Of a DNA stretch of 64,000 nucleotides, positions 54,343 to 63,706 are shown piece after piece; within the stretch, counting starts at the first letter, position 1; the number at the start of each line of letters is the position of its first letter. A program made the position numbers and the translations under genes. The notes beneath the pieces were generated by a model, which saw nothing but the letters and a program-made list of their open reading frames with translations, made no database searches and was not told where the DNA came from. Origin of the DNA: G965200765 sp965203865 (lineage in GTDB: Bacteria; Pseudomonadota; Gammaproteobacteria; Arenicellales; JAJDZL01). Location of the stretch: NCBI GenBank assembly GCA_965203865.1, contig OZ241916.1, forward strand, positions 2,356,001 to 2,420,000, written 5' to 3'.

Positions 54343-55259
54343 CACAGTTTCAGCTACTGCGAAGACGGCTTTTTCGTCATCATTTGGCGATGGTCAGCGC
54401 CAGCATCCTTGCCTTGCTCGTTGTTTTCTCATTTTCTGCCCCTTTGCTTGAATTCCTGCTAGATACCGAATCATCTTCGGTTGATCTATTCTCTCGCTTT
54501 CAATCATTTTCTTTCGCACATCCTCTAGGTACGGACGAACTTGGCCGAGACTTGCTAATTCGCTTGGCGTACGGCGGGCAGGTCTCATTGATTGTGGGGC
54601 TGTCTGCTGCATTGTTCGCTTCCGCCATTGGCACAGTCATCGGCCTTTTATCCGGATACTACGGAGGATGGATTGACAATTTGCTGATGCGAATCACTGA
54701 TAGTGTTATCGCACTTCCATTGCTACCGCTTCTGATTGTGCTGGCGGTTATTGACTTGTCAAAGCTTGGTATATTTCCCGAATCAATCAATCAGGCAGAT
54801 GCAAGTCTGTATCGCATCATTGCCATTGTTGCATTGGTTGGGTGGACGGGTGTTGCCCGCCTGGTTCGAGGAACAACCGTTGCCGTGCGTCAGCAGTTGT
54901 ATGTCACTGCTGCCCGCTCGCTGGGTGTACCCACCCGCAGGGTTCTTTTCGTTCACATACTGCCAGCGCTGGCTTCGCCAATTATTGTTGCTACAACACT
55001 TTCCGTGGGCAATATTATCCTGTTCGAGTCAATACTGAGTTTTCTGGGGCTTGGTATTAATCCTCCCACTCCAAGTTGGGGCAACATGCTGACCAACGCA
55101 CAAGAAATCATATTTGACGCTCCCATGCTGGCATTTTTTCCGGGACTGTTCATTTTTCTCACCGTGATATCTTTCAACTTTCTGGGTGACGGGCTTCAGG
55201 ATGCCTTGGCTCCAAGGACTACTTTGCTTGGCAAGAAAACAGAGCGCGTGAAGAACTAG
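54339..55259 (+). CDS. ABC transporter permease, DppC/OppC type
   Basis: This 306-residue protein has an N-terminal helix, the FAHPLGTDELGRDLLIRLAYG motif of DppC-type permeases, and an EAA loop (VTAARSLGVPTRRVLFVHILP). It should form a heterodimer with the DppB-type protein encoded upstream. The ATG overlaps the previous stop. The gene ends four bases inside the end of the convergent HAD gene. ATPase and substrate-binding subunits must come from elsewhere. Confidence 0.9.
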   Translation: MTQFQLLRRRLFRHHLAMVSASILALLVVFSFSAPLLEFLLDTESSSVDLFSRFQSFSFAHPLGTDELGRDLLIRLAYGGQVSLIVGLSAALFASAIGTVIGLLSGYYGGWIDNLLMRITDSVIALPLLPLLIVLAVIDLSKLGIFPESINQADASLYRIIAIVALVGWTGVARLVRGTTVAVRQQLYVTAARSLGVPTRRVLFVHILPALASPIIVATTLSVGNIILFESILSFLGLGINPPTPSWGNMLTNAQEIIFDAPMLAFFPGLFIFLTVISFNFLGDGLQDALAPRTTLLGKKTERVKN

Positions 55260-55975
55260 CAGAGAATTTCCACTGCCTGCTCAAGAGATTCTACGCAGTA
55301 ATCGGGCTCGAATTCTTCGGTCCAAACTTCGCTGTTTCTGCGAATCCACATCGCTTGTAATCCTGCGTTTTTTGCACCGAAAACATCGTAGTTCGGATGG
55401 TCGCCGATATGAAGCGTATTACCAGGCTTCGACCCGGTCAATGCACATGCCATTAAAAATCCTTTTGAGGCAGGTTTCATTACTCCAACTTTCGCCGCAC
55501 TTATATTCTCCAAAAAATACTGATTGATACCGATTGCTTCCAAGTCTGCGTTCCCGTCTGTTAACGCAACGATTGGAAACCTTGCCGCCAACTGCTCCAA
55601 CGCTCCCTGAACATCCGGATAGAGTTCGACTTGATTTCGAAGTCTGACAAAGTATTCTGTCAGCTCTTGCGACTTGCCATTGTCGGAGTGCCCTGCTTGT
55701 TCAAGAACCCGAGCATAAGCAACTCTTCGAACTTCCGTTAAATCATGCTGAATGTCCGTACGGGTCCAAAAAATCTCATTGCGCAGGTCGCGCAAGTCTT
55801 CTAATGAGAAGTGTTCAGCAACACGAGGAAAATGCTTCTCAATATAGCGATAGCTTTCGACCTCAGCCTTTTCAACAACCGGAAAAATGTCCCAGAGAGT
55901 ATTGTCCAGATCAAGAGTTATGGCTTCAACACCATGCAATTCCTTGCCGGTTTCAACCTGGCTACTGACTGGCAT
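55256..55975 (-). CDS. HAD-superfamily hydrolase (YjjG-like)
   Basis: This 239-residue protein has HAD motif I in ITLDLDNTLWDIF (the nucleophile aspartate and the second aspartate), motif II in VALTDGNADLE, and the motif IV region HIGDHPNYDVFGAKNAG. The helical cap between motifs I and II is the C1 type. Relatives are nucleotide or sugar phosphatases. Its ATG immediately follows the stop of the first methyltransferase copy. A fragment of its 5' region is repeated at 60692-60785 and 58800-58827. Confidence 0.88.
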   Translation of the reverse strand: MPVSSQVETGKELHGVEAITLDLDNTLWDIFPVVEKAEVESYRYIEKHFPRVAEHFSLEDLRDLRNEIFWTRTDIQHDLTEVRRVAYARVLEQAGHSDNGKSQELTEYFVRLRNQVELYPDVQGALEQLAARFPIVALTDGNADLEAIGINQYFLENISAAKVGVMKPASKGFLMACALTGSKPGNTLHIGDHPNYDVFGAKNAGLQAMWIRRNSEVWTEEFEPDYCVESLEQAVEILC

Positions 55976-58804
55976 TTATTTTTGATACCTTTCGTTTGTA
56001 CACATGGGTTCTTTTGCCAATGCTTCTCTTGCTGTTGAAACCTTCTCCGAATCAATTTTCAATATCTCCGAAACTGCTTCATCCAGCCCTTTTCGGTTTG
56101 AGTCGTCAGCATCCGACCATTTTCCTAACACTGTATCTGCATACTTGTCGAAAACCATGGAAAGGTCATTCAATTTCTGGTGATCAAGGCAGGGGATTGA
56201 AACTTTGCTGACCCCCTCAAGTGAAAAATCTGGATAAAACAGAATTTTTGGCGTTCTAATGCCTAGCATCGAAATGATTCCAGGTGTTGAATTCAAATAT
56301 GCACATATAGCTTTTTCCATTTTTTCTTTCTGCTGGAAAAAATCAACTGTCATCCAATAGGACCCTAGTGTTGGCTTATCCAATCGAATTGCAATTACTC
56401 GTGCGCGATGGGTTTGAACCTTAACAGGAAGCAAGAATCTGCTCCTTTTCTCCCAAATATTTTTTGCTTTGTCCTCATCCACTTTCGCTGTAATCAGCGT
56501 GTCGGTTGTTGCACCCATTTTGTTGGTAAAATCCGCTTTGAAATGCCAAAGTGCTGTTCTTCCATACTTGTCGGGTTTATCCGTAACTTTGAAAGCGGCT
56601 CGCGCCGACCGATAGGAAGATTCGATTTTAGCTATCAAGCCAAGCTGCTTCACATCAAACATCTTCCCTTCTCTTATATTCAGGAACATTTCGGTTAGAA
56701 ACGGAGAGTAAAACTGCACGCCGCTCCAGTCACCTTCTTTCATTCTTTCATGCGGCCACATCTTGACAACGCCAGAAATATTATCGTTATCTTTCTTCCT
56801 GATACTTTCTGACAATTGCAACGCTTCCTGAACTGTCTCCGGGTTTCTTGCCAAATTGATAATTCTCGTCGGCTGTCCAATACCACCCCGCCGCATCACA
56901 ACCAGCATTTCAGATATACCTGTGTTTTCTGAAAACCAAATCCGTTTGGGGTCATGTGCAGTCACTACAGTTTCAATATGGAACTCCTTCGCCAAGAACT
57001 CCCGCACACTTTGAGTTGACGGATTCATCGACGCAACTAGCGGAAGAACCAATGCTACCGTTGCACCCTTTTTCTTCGCCAGATGTTCGGCAAGGACAAG
57101 AAACGCCGGACCGCTACTGGAAAACGACACATTGACGGGTGCTTTGGAAAAAACCTTCTTCTCCCTTTCCTTCACCTGCCTTTCGACCTTTGTGCCCAGC
57201 TGGTCGTGGCGCAGGCTGTTTCTCGTAAACGGAGGATTCATAATAACTAGGTTCGCCCTGTCCACTTTCTGCCTGCTTACGCCAGTCTCTATCTGTGAAA
57301 CTGAACTCGGCCATTCATGAAACGCAAGCGACTGGTCTTCATCGAAGATCTCGAGAGAGCCAATTCGGATTGAATGATAAGCGTTCTTGGTCTTTCCGAA
57401 AGCAGCCAAATAAATGTTCAACTTTTGAAACTGCGTCGTCGGGGACAGCAGTCCCAGCGTAGCCGCTGCCATATGCGTCGCAGTCAAGTTAATATCGTAG
57501 CCCGTAAGTATATTTTCAACCAAAACGGTGTCCTTCATGTCTTGCACAACATCTTTCAGTCTCTCTGCTGTCGCCATCAGAAGTGTTCCAGTGCCGCATG
57601 CCGGGTCAACAATTTTCATTTCTTCAGATTTGGAAGAAACATCACCCCTATCTCTTATGGCTATGCCTGCAAGCAATGTAGCGGCGGCAGTGGTCGTATA
57701 AAATGAACCATCGTAGCGGGCCTTGTCCAGCACCGCATGGAAAATTCGTCCAAGAAGGTCATGTCGAAGTCCTTCAACTTCATTGGCAACATAATGCGCC
57801 GAATAAACTACTTCGCGTATAGCGGCAGTAAAATTCGGGTCTCGAGACATCCTGTCAAGAACTGCGATCGCGGTTTCGAAAATCGGCCCGTAGTCCACGC
57901 TCAGTATCATCCGCCATGCACTCCTCAGCGAACCGATAATATCGCTATCGCGTGAAAGGTCTTCTAGCCGTGCTGGCGGCCACGGCTTCTCACGCAAGTC
58001 GTCGGGCAACAGTTCAATTTTCCGCTCCAAATCTTTCAGATACGGACCCAGCCGCGCATGAAACATCGCAGCCGATGCAATCACCAGCAGGCCGCGCTTA
58101 GCAGCTGCAAACAGATTCCTGTCCTGGCTGTCCGCAGGCAGATTCAATGCCTGAACTATATCCTGTCTTTGGAATAACGACAATCTGCTGGTCGCATTGT
58201 TCAATACGGTATTCAGCTTTCGCGCAACATAATCCGGATTGCCCAAGTCATCGTTCAACCTTCGAATGACTTGCGCCAGTGATTTGATACTAGCGGAACT
58301 CCACTGCAAGTTCTTCAATAGCTGAGTTTCGCTCTTCTCGGTGATTTCCGTAGGATGAATGACTACATACTCTATTTTCGAATCAATATCCAATTCGGAA
58401 GATTCGACATTGGATGGATAAATCTGCGCCACGGCGACGTGTGCATCCGGAAATCTTGCAAAACCCTCATTGTCAATTGTGTCGATTCTCTTTCTTGCAT
58501 CGCGTAAAGCGGAGATGTTTTTGCCAAACCCGAAGTTCTCGCACTCTATCGCAACAGTATGGCGTTCAAACTCCACCTTGACATCCATACGGCCGCTGCT
58601 TACCGCCTGCTCCGCAGAAGCTGTCAGGCCTTCCTGAGACAGCAGTTTCGCAAGCTGCCCGTTCAGCAACGGTTCGTATTCACTCTGTCCTTTGCTCATT
58701 TGATACTCACCATGCGTCTGAGAAATTGCCCGACAACACCGCTAGCGGTGCATCTGAACGATGAATTATTGAATGACCCGCTATTTTAAGTCAATAGTCG
58801 CGAG
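55829..58804 (-). repeat. Tandem duplication, unit 1 (HAD 5' region, methyltransferase, upstream region)
   Basis: This unit matches the second one at about 58800-63656, excluding the IS. It runs from within the HAD gene through the methyltransferase gene to a CGAG at 58801-58804. At that point the sequence jumps from methyltransferase-upstream sequence (as seen near 63658) into HAD sequence (as seen near 55829). CGAG also occurs at the HAD end of the unit, so a microhomology junction is likely. Confidence 0.75.
55976..58699 (-). CDS. Type IIG-like nuclease-methyltransferase, copy 1
   Basis: This 907-residue protein joins an N-terminal PD-(D/E)XK-like segment (Asp39 in GRMDVKVEF, then Glu52 and Glu54 in AIECE) to a gamma-class N6-adenine methyltransferase. 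The SAM site DPACGTGTLL lies near residue 364 and the catalytic NPPF near 488. The region after it probably determines target specificity. The organisation fits a single-chain restriction-modification enzyme or a BREX/Pgl-like methylase without partners. A close paralogue of 906 residues lies at 60827-63547. The lysine of the nuclease motif is not evident, so cleavage is uncertain. Confidence 0.82.
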   Translation of the reverse strand: MSKGQSEYEPLLNGQLAKLLSQEGLTASAEQAVSSGRMDVKVEFERHTVAIECENFGFGKNISALRDARKRIDTIDNEGFARFPDAHVAVAQIYPSNVESSELDIDSKIEYVVIHPTEITEKSETQLLKNLQWSSASIKSLAQVIRRLNDDLGNPDYVARKLNTVLNNATSRLSLFQRQDIVQALNLPADSQDRNLFAAAKRGLLVIASAAMFHARLGPYLKDLERKIELLPDDLREKPWPPARLEDLSRDSDIIGSLRSAWRMILSVDYGPIFETAIAVLDRMSRDPNFTAAIREVVYSAHYVANEVEGLRHDLLGRIFHAVLDKARYDGSFYTTTAAATLLAGIAIRDRGDVSSKSEEMKIVDPACGTGTLLMATAERLKDVVQDMKDTVLVENILTGYDINLTATHMAAATLGLLSPTTQFQKLNIYLAAFGKTKNAYHSIRIGSLEIFDEDQSLAFHEWPSSVSQIETGVSRQKVDRANLVIMNPPFTRNSLRHDQLGTKVERQVKEREKKVFSKAPVNVSFSSSGPAFLVLAEHLAKKKGATVALVLPLVASMNPSTQSVREFLAKEFHIETVVTAHDPKRIWFSENTGISEMLVVMRRGGIGQPTRIINLARNPETVQEALQLSESIRKKDNDNISGVVKMWPHERMKEGDWSGVQFYSPFLTEMFLNIREGKMFDVKQLGLIAKIESSYRSARAAFKVTDKPDKYGRTALWHFKADFTNKMGATTDTLITAKVDEDKAKNIWEKRSRFLLPVKVQTHRARVIAIRLDKPTLGSYWMTVDFFQQKEKMEKAICAYLNSTPGIISMLGIRTPKILFYPDFSLEGVSKVSIPCLDHQKLNDLSMVFDKYADTVLGKWSDADDSNRKGLDEAVSEILKIDSEKVSTAREALAKEPMCTNERYQK

Positions 58805-58827
58805 AAAAATACTTTTCAATATAGCGA

Positions 58828-60691
58828 GAGTTTCCCGTTGGAAGGAAATTGAAGGCGAATTTTGCGATTTGCCATGGTTGACGGCGGTGTGAAAAGTGCC
58901 TGAGCGGAGATTCTGGGGTCTTGCTTGAGGTTTTCTGTGCAGTCGGGCGGTGATTTTTCGGTGAATTGCGAGTTTCGGACGCGTTGGTGCCTGCCGCTTG
59001 CGGCGGCCGGGTCAAGAGGGGGATGCCAAGTGTTGGCTAGGCGGCGAGCGATGTCACCAGGCTGCGCATCTTGTCGGGCTTGTTCTTCTCCAGGCAGCCC
59101 AGGGCAATGGCCAGCATGACGGCCATGCTGCCGGCGATGCGCAGATGCATGGCGGCTCTGCCGCGGATGAAGTGGTCGTCGAGCAGGAAGTCGCGTGCGA
59201 TGCGTGCATTGATTCGCTCCAGTGCGTTTCGCCGCACTTGCGCCTGCTTCCATTTTCGGGTGCGGCGCGGGCACGGGCCGAAGGTGCGCATGGGGTGCTT
59301 GCCATCGTTGACCTTGATGCGAACCACCCTCTGCTTGGCTTTCGGCGAAAGTCCGCCCATGCGGTGGCAATCGCTGCGTCCGGCACAGTGCAGTCCGTAT
59401 TCCACGGCCGGGCATCGATACTTCAGCGTCTGGCGGTCGTTCTCGAAACCGGCGTATGCCATGCGGCGCACTTCGCCGCTTTGCGGGCAAACGCAGTGCA
59501 CGCTGCCGAACTCGGTGTACACGATGGTATCGACGCGGTCTTCGCAAAGTGCCCGGGTGGGCCGCTTGAACTCGCCGACCGGCTGGTCTCGCCACATCCG
59601 CCGAGTCTCGATGAGCGGTGCAACACCGCACTCATGCAGTTGCCGGCGCAGCTGGTCATCGTCCAAGCCGCGGTCGGCGACAAAGTCAACGCAACGCTCG
59701 CCGGCCGGCGAATTCGACAAAACCGCCGCCATCATCTCCCGGCACATCCGGGTTTCCGACACCCCGGCCGCTTCCACGCGGAAATCAACCGGCAACTCGT
59801 AGCGCGTATCGGCCACCAGATGAAGCTTGAAGCCGAACCACTTCACCGTCTTGCGCCAGTTCTTGCCGTCAAGCCCTGTGCCGCGATACACATGGCAGCC
59901 CCAGGCGGCATCCGGGTCGCTGCGGGTGCCGTCTGCACGAGTCCGGCCGGTCGAGTACGAATGCAACTTCTTGCCGTCGAATCCCAGGCTGGTTCCAAAA
60001 TCCGGACACCGCGCCATCAGCCGTTCGCGGTTGACGTAGAACAACTCCATGACCGCATCCTGCTCTTGCATCAGAAGCTTGAAAAAGCGCGAAAACGTAC
60101 TCTTCGACGGCACTCGCAGATAGCCGTTGCAATCCGGCACCGGCGGAAAGCCGCAAATCCTCATCAAGGTCGGATTGGTCGCCAGATTGCGCCGCAGGCA
60201 CTCTACCGAGCGATACTGCAGCACCAGCATGGCGTAGAACGCATTGAGCATCGCTCCCGCCGGCCAATCCTTGCGACCGCCTTTGCGGCGACGCTCCAGA
60301 GTTGCCACCAGCTTCTCGTCCGGCATGATTTCGATGACTTTGCGCAAGGTCTCCAGATGGGCGAACTCGTCAAGACTCTCCCAGCTGAACAGGCTATAAT
60401 GAAGGGTCGGATTTGTTTTTGCCATGATTCGCTCCTTTTGGGGTTGAAGTTTATTTACGATATTGTATCTCAAAAGGGCTTTCATGGCAAGACTTTATTT
60501 AACGAAAACAACAGGTTGTACCAGATCCTGAGGGGCGACGAGCCGTGGCTGAAGCATGGGGTAGAAAATCGCCGAAAACCGCCAAAACTGCTGTTTCAAG
60601 CCCCCAAAACCCCGATTCTTGGGGTAAAAAAATTTTCACATAGCCCGAATCGCGCGTAAAATCAGCAACTTGGAAACTACGAAACTAACTC
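58828..60691. mobile_element. Complete 1,864-bp insertion sequence
   Basis: The element runs from GAGTTTCCCGTTGG to CTACGAAACTAACTC. The terminal GAGTT and the inner AGTTTCC are shared by both ends as an imperfect inverted repeat. Flanking ATAGCGA occurs at 58821-58827 and 60692-60698, a 7-bp target duplication, and removing the element with one copy restores the HAD-like sequence seen at 55843 onward. It carries one transposase gene on the minus strand. Its G+C is visibly higher than that of its surroundings. The relic at 29128-29264 confirms both ends. Confidence 0.85.
59037..60425 (-). CDS. DDE transposase of the insertion sequence (IS5/IS1182-like)
   Basis: I choose ATG 60425, which has AAGGAG six bases upstream, over a longer frame to 60485; the protein is then 462 residues. 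It shows DDE-type features: FDGKKLHSYSTGR with the first aspartate, VDFVADRGLDDDQL with the second, and the helical RRNALERINARI segment with the glutamate. A Cys/His cluster (VCPQSGEVRR, then YRCPAVEYGLHC) lies between them, as in IS1182-type enzymes. The frame is intact, so the element may be active. The exact IS family would need a database match. Confidence 0.88.
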   Translation of the reverse strand: MAKTNPTLHYSLFSWESLDEFAHLETLRKVIEIMPDEKLVATLERRRKGGRKDWPAGAMLNAFYAMLVLQYRSVECLRRNLATNPTLMRICGFPPVPDCNGYLRVPSKSTFSRFFKLLMQEQDAVMELFYVNRERLMARCPDFGTSLGFDGKKLHSYSTGRTRADGTRSDPDAAWGCHVYRGTGLDGKNWRKTVKWFGFKLHLVADTRYELPVDFRVEAAGVSETRMCREMMAAVLSNSPAGERCVDFVADRGLDDDQLRRQLHECGVAPLIETRRMWRDQPVGEFKRPTRALCEDRVDTIVYTEFGSVHCVCPQSGEVRRMAYAGFENDRQTLKYRCPAVEYGLHCAGRSDCHRMGGLSPKAKQRVVRIKVNDGKHPMRTFGPCPRRTRKWKQAQVRRNALERINARIARDFLLDDHFIRGRAAMHLRIAGSMAVMLAIALGCLEKNKPDKMRSLVTSLAA

Positions 60692-60790
60692 ATAGCGATA
60701 GCTTTCGACCTCAGCCTTTTCAACAACCGGAAAAATGTCCCAGAGAGTATTGTCCAAATCAAGAGTTATGGCTTGAACACGGTGTGGTTT
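60692..60790 (-). pseudogene. Fragment of a duplicated HAD gene, cut by the IS
   Basis: The sequence reproduces about 90 bases of the HAD 5' region (55847-55940) with few changes and is then followed by unrelated bases before the second methyltransferase. The part across the IS, 58800-58827, continues the same HAD sequence. No start codon or full domain remains. Confidence 0.8.
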
Positions 60791-60826
60791 ATTTCTCGTT
60801 GGGGGCATACTGCCGATGGGCATGTG

Positions 60827-63547
60827 TTATTTATACCTGCGGTTTGTACACATAGGCTCTCGCGACAATTCTTCTCTCGCTGTTGAAATCATGTCCGAAT
60901 CAATTTTCAATATCTCCGAAACTGCTTCATCCAGCCCTTTTCGGTTTGAGTCGTCAGCATCCGACCATTTCCCCAATACTTCATCTGCGTACTCATCAAA
61001 CACCATGGAAAGGTCATTCAATTTCTGGTGATCAAGGCAGGGGATTGAAGTTTTACAGACACCTTCAAGGGAAAAATCGGGATAGCATGGTTTTTTGGGA
61101 GTTCTTACGCCAAGCATTGCAACAAGACCCACAGTTGAATTTAAGTACGCACAAACAGCTTTCTCTATTTCATTACCATTTTGCACAAACTCGACCGTCA
61201 TCCACCGTGACCCTAGAGTCGGCTTGCTTAACCTTACTGCTATGACTCTCGCCAAATTAGGCTGAACTTTAATAGGAAGTAAAAACCTTCTTCTTTTTTC
61301 CCAAATAATTTGCGCTTTGTCTTCATCTACTTTTGCCGTAATCAAAGTGTCGGTTGTAGCACCCATTTTGTTTGTAATATCCGTTTTAAAATGCCAAAGT
61401 GCTCTCCTTCCATACTTGTCAGGTCTATCCGTAACTTTGAAAGCGGACCGCGCCGGCCGATAAGAAGACTCAATTTTGGCAATCAAGCCAAGCTGCTTCA
61501 CATCAAATATCTTCCCTTCCCTGATATTCAGAAACAACTCAGTCAAAAACGGAGAATAAAATTGTACGCCGCTCCAGTCCCCTTCTTTCACTCTTTCATA
61601 CGGCCACATCTGAACTATGCCAGGAATACTATCAGTCTCTTGCATCTTGATGCTCTCCGACAACTGCAACGCTTCCTGAACCGTTTCCGGGTTTCTTGCC
61701 AGATTGATAATTCTTGTCGGTTGTCCAATACCACCACGCCGCATCACAACCAGCATTTCAGAAATACTAGTATTTTCTGAAAACCAGAACCTCTTGGGGT
61801 CATGTGCAGTAACCACAGTTTCAATGTGAAATTCCTTCGCCAAAAACTCCCGAACACTTTGCCCTGATGGAGCTATCGCAGCCACTAATGGTTGAATTAA
61901 TGCCACAGTTCCATCCTTCTTTTTGCACAAATGCTCGGCAAGAACAAGAAACGCCGGGCCGCTACTGGAAAACGATACTTTCACTGGTGCTTTAGCAAAA
62001 ATCTTCTTTTCCCTATCCTTCACCTGCCTTTCGACCTTTGGGCCCAGCTGGTCGTGGCGCAGGCTATTTCTCGTGAACGGAGGGTTCATAATAACTAGGT
62101 TCGCCCTGTCCACTTTCTGCCTGCTTACACCAGTTTCGATCTGTGAAACTGAACTTGGCCATTCATGAAACGCCAGCGACTGGTCTTCATCGAAGATCTC
62201 AAGAGAACCGATCCGGATTGAATGATGGGCGTTCTTGGTCTTTCCGAAAGCTGCCAAATAAATGTTCAACTTTTGAAACTGCGTTGTCGGAGACAGAAAT
62301 CCCAGTGTCGTTGCCGCCATATGCGTTGCTGTCAGGTTAATATCGTAGCCAGTAAGGACGTATTCAACCAAAGTGGAATCCTTCAATTCTGGTGCAACAT
62401 CTTTCAACCTCTCTGCGGCCGCCATCAGAAGAGTTCCAGTACCGCACGCCGGGTCAACAATTTTCATATTATCAACTTTGGAAGATACATCGTCTCGGTC
62501 GCGAATTGCAATGCCCGCAAGCAATGTAGCGGCGGCAGTGGTCGTATAAAATGAACCATCGTAGCGGGCCTTGTCCAGCACCGCATGGAAAATTCGTCCA
62601 AGAAGGTCATGTCGAAGTCCTTCAACTTCGCTGGCAACATAATGCGCCGAATAAACTACTTCGCGTATAGCGACAGTAAAATTCGGGTCTCGAGTCGTCC
62701 TGTCAAGAACTGCGATCGCGGTTTCGAAAATCGGCCCGTAGTCCACGCTCAGTATCATCCGCCATGCACTCCTCAGCGAACCGATAATATCGCTATCGCG
62801 TGAAAGGTCTTCTAGCCGTGCTGGCGGCCACGGCTTCTCACGCAAGTCGTCGGGCAACAGTTCAATTTTCCGCTCCAAATCTTTCAGATACGGACCCAGC
62901 CGCGCATGAAACATCGCAGCCGATGCAACCACCAGCAGGCCGCGCTTGGCAGCTGCAAACAGATTCTTGTCCTGGCTGTCCGCAGGCAGATTCAATGCCT
63001 GAACTATATCCTGTCTTTGGAATAACGACAATCTGCTGGTCGCATTGTTCAATACGGTATTCAGCTTTCGCGCAACATAATCCGGATTGCCCAAGTCATC
63101 GTTCAACCTTCGAATGACTTGCGCCAGCGATTTGATACTGGCGGAACTCCACTGCAAGTTCCTCAATAGCTGAGTTTCGCTCTTCTCGGTGATTTCCGTA
63201 GGATGAATGACTACATACTCTATTTTCGAATCAAGATCCAATTCGGAAGATTCGACATCGGATGGATAAACCAGCGCCACCGCGACGTGTGCATCCGGAA
63301 ATCTTGCAAAACCCTCATTGTCAATTGTGTCGATTCTCTTTCTTGCATCGCGTAAAGCGGAGATGTTTTTGCCAAACCCGAAATTCTCGCACTCTATCGC
63401 AACAGTATGGCGTTCAAACTCCACCTTGACATCCATGCGGCCGCTACTCACCGCCTGCTCCGCAGAAGCTTTCAGGCCTTCCTGAGCCAGCAGCTTCGCA
63501 AGCTGCCCGTTCAGCAACGGTTCGTATTCACTCTGTCCTTTGCTCAT
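60827..63547 (-). CDS. Type IIG-like nuclease-methyltransferase, copy 2
   Basis: This 906-residue paralogue of the gene at 55976 keeps all motifs: Asp39 with Glu52 and Glu54, DPACGTGTLL, and NPPFTRNSLRHDQLG. Its first 350 residues are almost identical to copy 1, while blocks after the NPPF motif differ. Examples are LCKKKDGTVALIQP against LAKKKGATVALVLP, and KVQPNLARVIAVRLSKP against KVQTHRARVIAIRLDKP. The changes cluster where target recognition is expected. The reading frame is intact, so both copies may be expressed. It is divergent from the window's last short frame and follows the HdrB-like gene. Confidence 0.82.
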   Translation of the reverse strand: MSKGQSEYEPLLNGQLAKLLAQEGLKASAEQAVSSGRMDVKVEFERHTVAIECENFGFGKNISALRDARKRIDTIDNEGFARFPDAHVAVALVYPSDVESSELDLDSKIEYVVIHPTEITEKSETQLLRNLQWSSASIKSLAQVIRRLNDDLGNPDYVARKLNTVLNNATSRLSLFQRQDIVQALNLPADSQDKNLFAAAKRGLLVVASAAMFHARLGPYLKDLERKIELLPDDLREKPWPPARLEDLSRDSDIIGSLRSAWRMILSVDYGPIFETAIAVLDRTTRDPNFTVAIREVVYSAHYVASEVEGLRHDLLGRIFHAVLDKARYDGSFYTTTAAATLLAGIAIRDRDDVSSKVDNMKIVDPACGTGTLLMAAAERLKDVAPELKDSTLVEYVLTGYDINLTATHMAATTLGFLSPTTQFQKLNIYLAAFGKTKNAHHSIRIGSLEIFDEDQSLAFHEWPSSVSQIETGVSRQKVDRANLVIMNPPFTRNSLRHDQLGPKVERQVKDREKKIFAKAPVKVSFSSSGPAFLVLAEHLCKKKDGTVALIQPLVAAIAPSGQSVREFLAKEFHIETVVTAHDPKRFWFSENTSISEMLVVMRRGGIGQPTRIINLARNPETVQEALQLSESIKMQETDSIPGIVQMWPYERVKEGDWSGVQFYSPFLTELFLNIREGKIFDVKQLGLIAKIESSYRPARSAFKVTDRPDKYGRRALWHFKTDITNKMGATTDTLITAKVDEDKAQIIWEKRRRFLLPIKVQPNLARVIAVRLSKPTLGSRWMTVEFVQNGNEIEKAVCAYLNSTVGLVAMLGVRTPKKPCYPDFSLEGVCKTSIPCLDHQKLNDLSMVFDEYADEVLGKWSDADDSNRKGLDEAVSEILKIDSDMISTAREELSREPMCTNRRYK

Positions 63548-63559
63548 TTGATACCCACC

Positions 63560-63706
63560 ATGCGTCTGAGAAATTGTCCGACAACACCGCTAGCGGTGCA
63601 TCTGAACGATGAATTATTGAATGCCCCGCCTGTGCTGCAAGATTCAAGTCAACAGTCGCGAGATGAACTGTTCACGATTCTTGATTTTGTCAAAAGCGCT
63701 GTTTAG
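63560..63706 (+). CDS. Possible 48-residue protein upstream of methyltransferase copy 2
   Basis: A short frame from ATG 63560 to TAG 63706 encodes MRLRNCPTTPLAVHLNDELL followed by an acidic, amphipathic C-terminus (SRDELFTILDFVKSAV). It is divergent from the methyltransferase start by 12 bases and its stop overlaps the stop of the HdrB-like gene. In unit 1 the corresponding frame is cut short after the duplication junction. No ribosome site is clear, and I recognise no family. It may be a remnant or chance frame. Confidence 0.25.
   Translation: MRLRNCPTTPLAVHLNDELLNAPPVLQDSSQQSRDELFTILDFVKSAV

Larger units (their letters stand above)
60692..63656 (-). repeat. Tandem duplication, unit 2
   Basis: This is the second copy of the unit at 55829-58804. 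The match is nearly exact over the first two thirds of the methyltransferase gene and its upstream region to about 63656, where unit 1 jumps into HAD sequence and unit 2 continues into a different sequence. The 3' third of the gene and its downstream end are less similar. Confidence 0.75.

Noticed and set aside
55976..58699. PglX of a BREX or Pgl system
   Set aside because: The size and motifs are similar to PglX-type methylases, but no PglZ, PglW, PglY or Lon-like gene is in the window.
58998..60659. A 553-codon open frame on the plus strand across the IS
   Set aside because: It is antisense to the transposase, which has DDE motifs and a strong ribosome site. The frame is open because of high G+C and codon bias of the transposase, and its translation is low-complexity His/Ala/Arg-rich.
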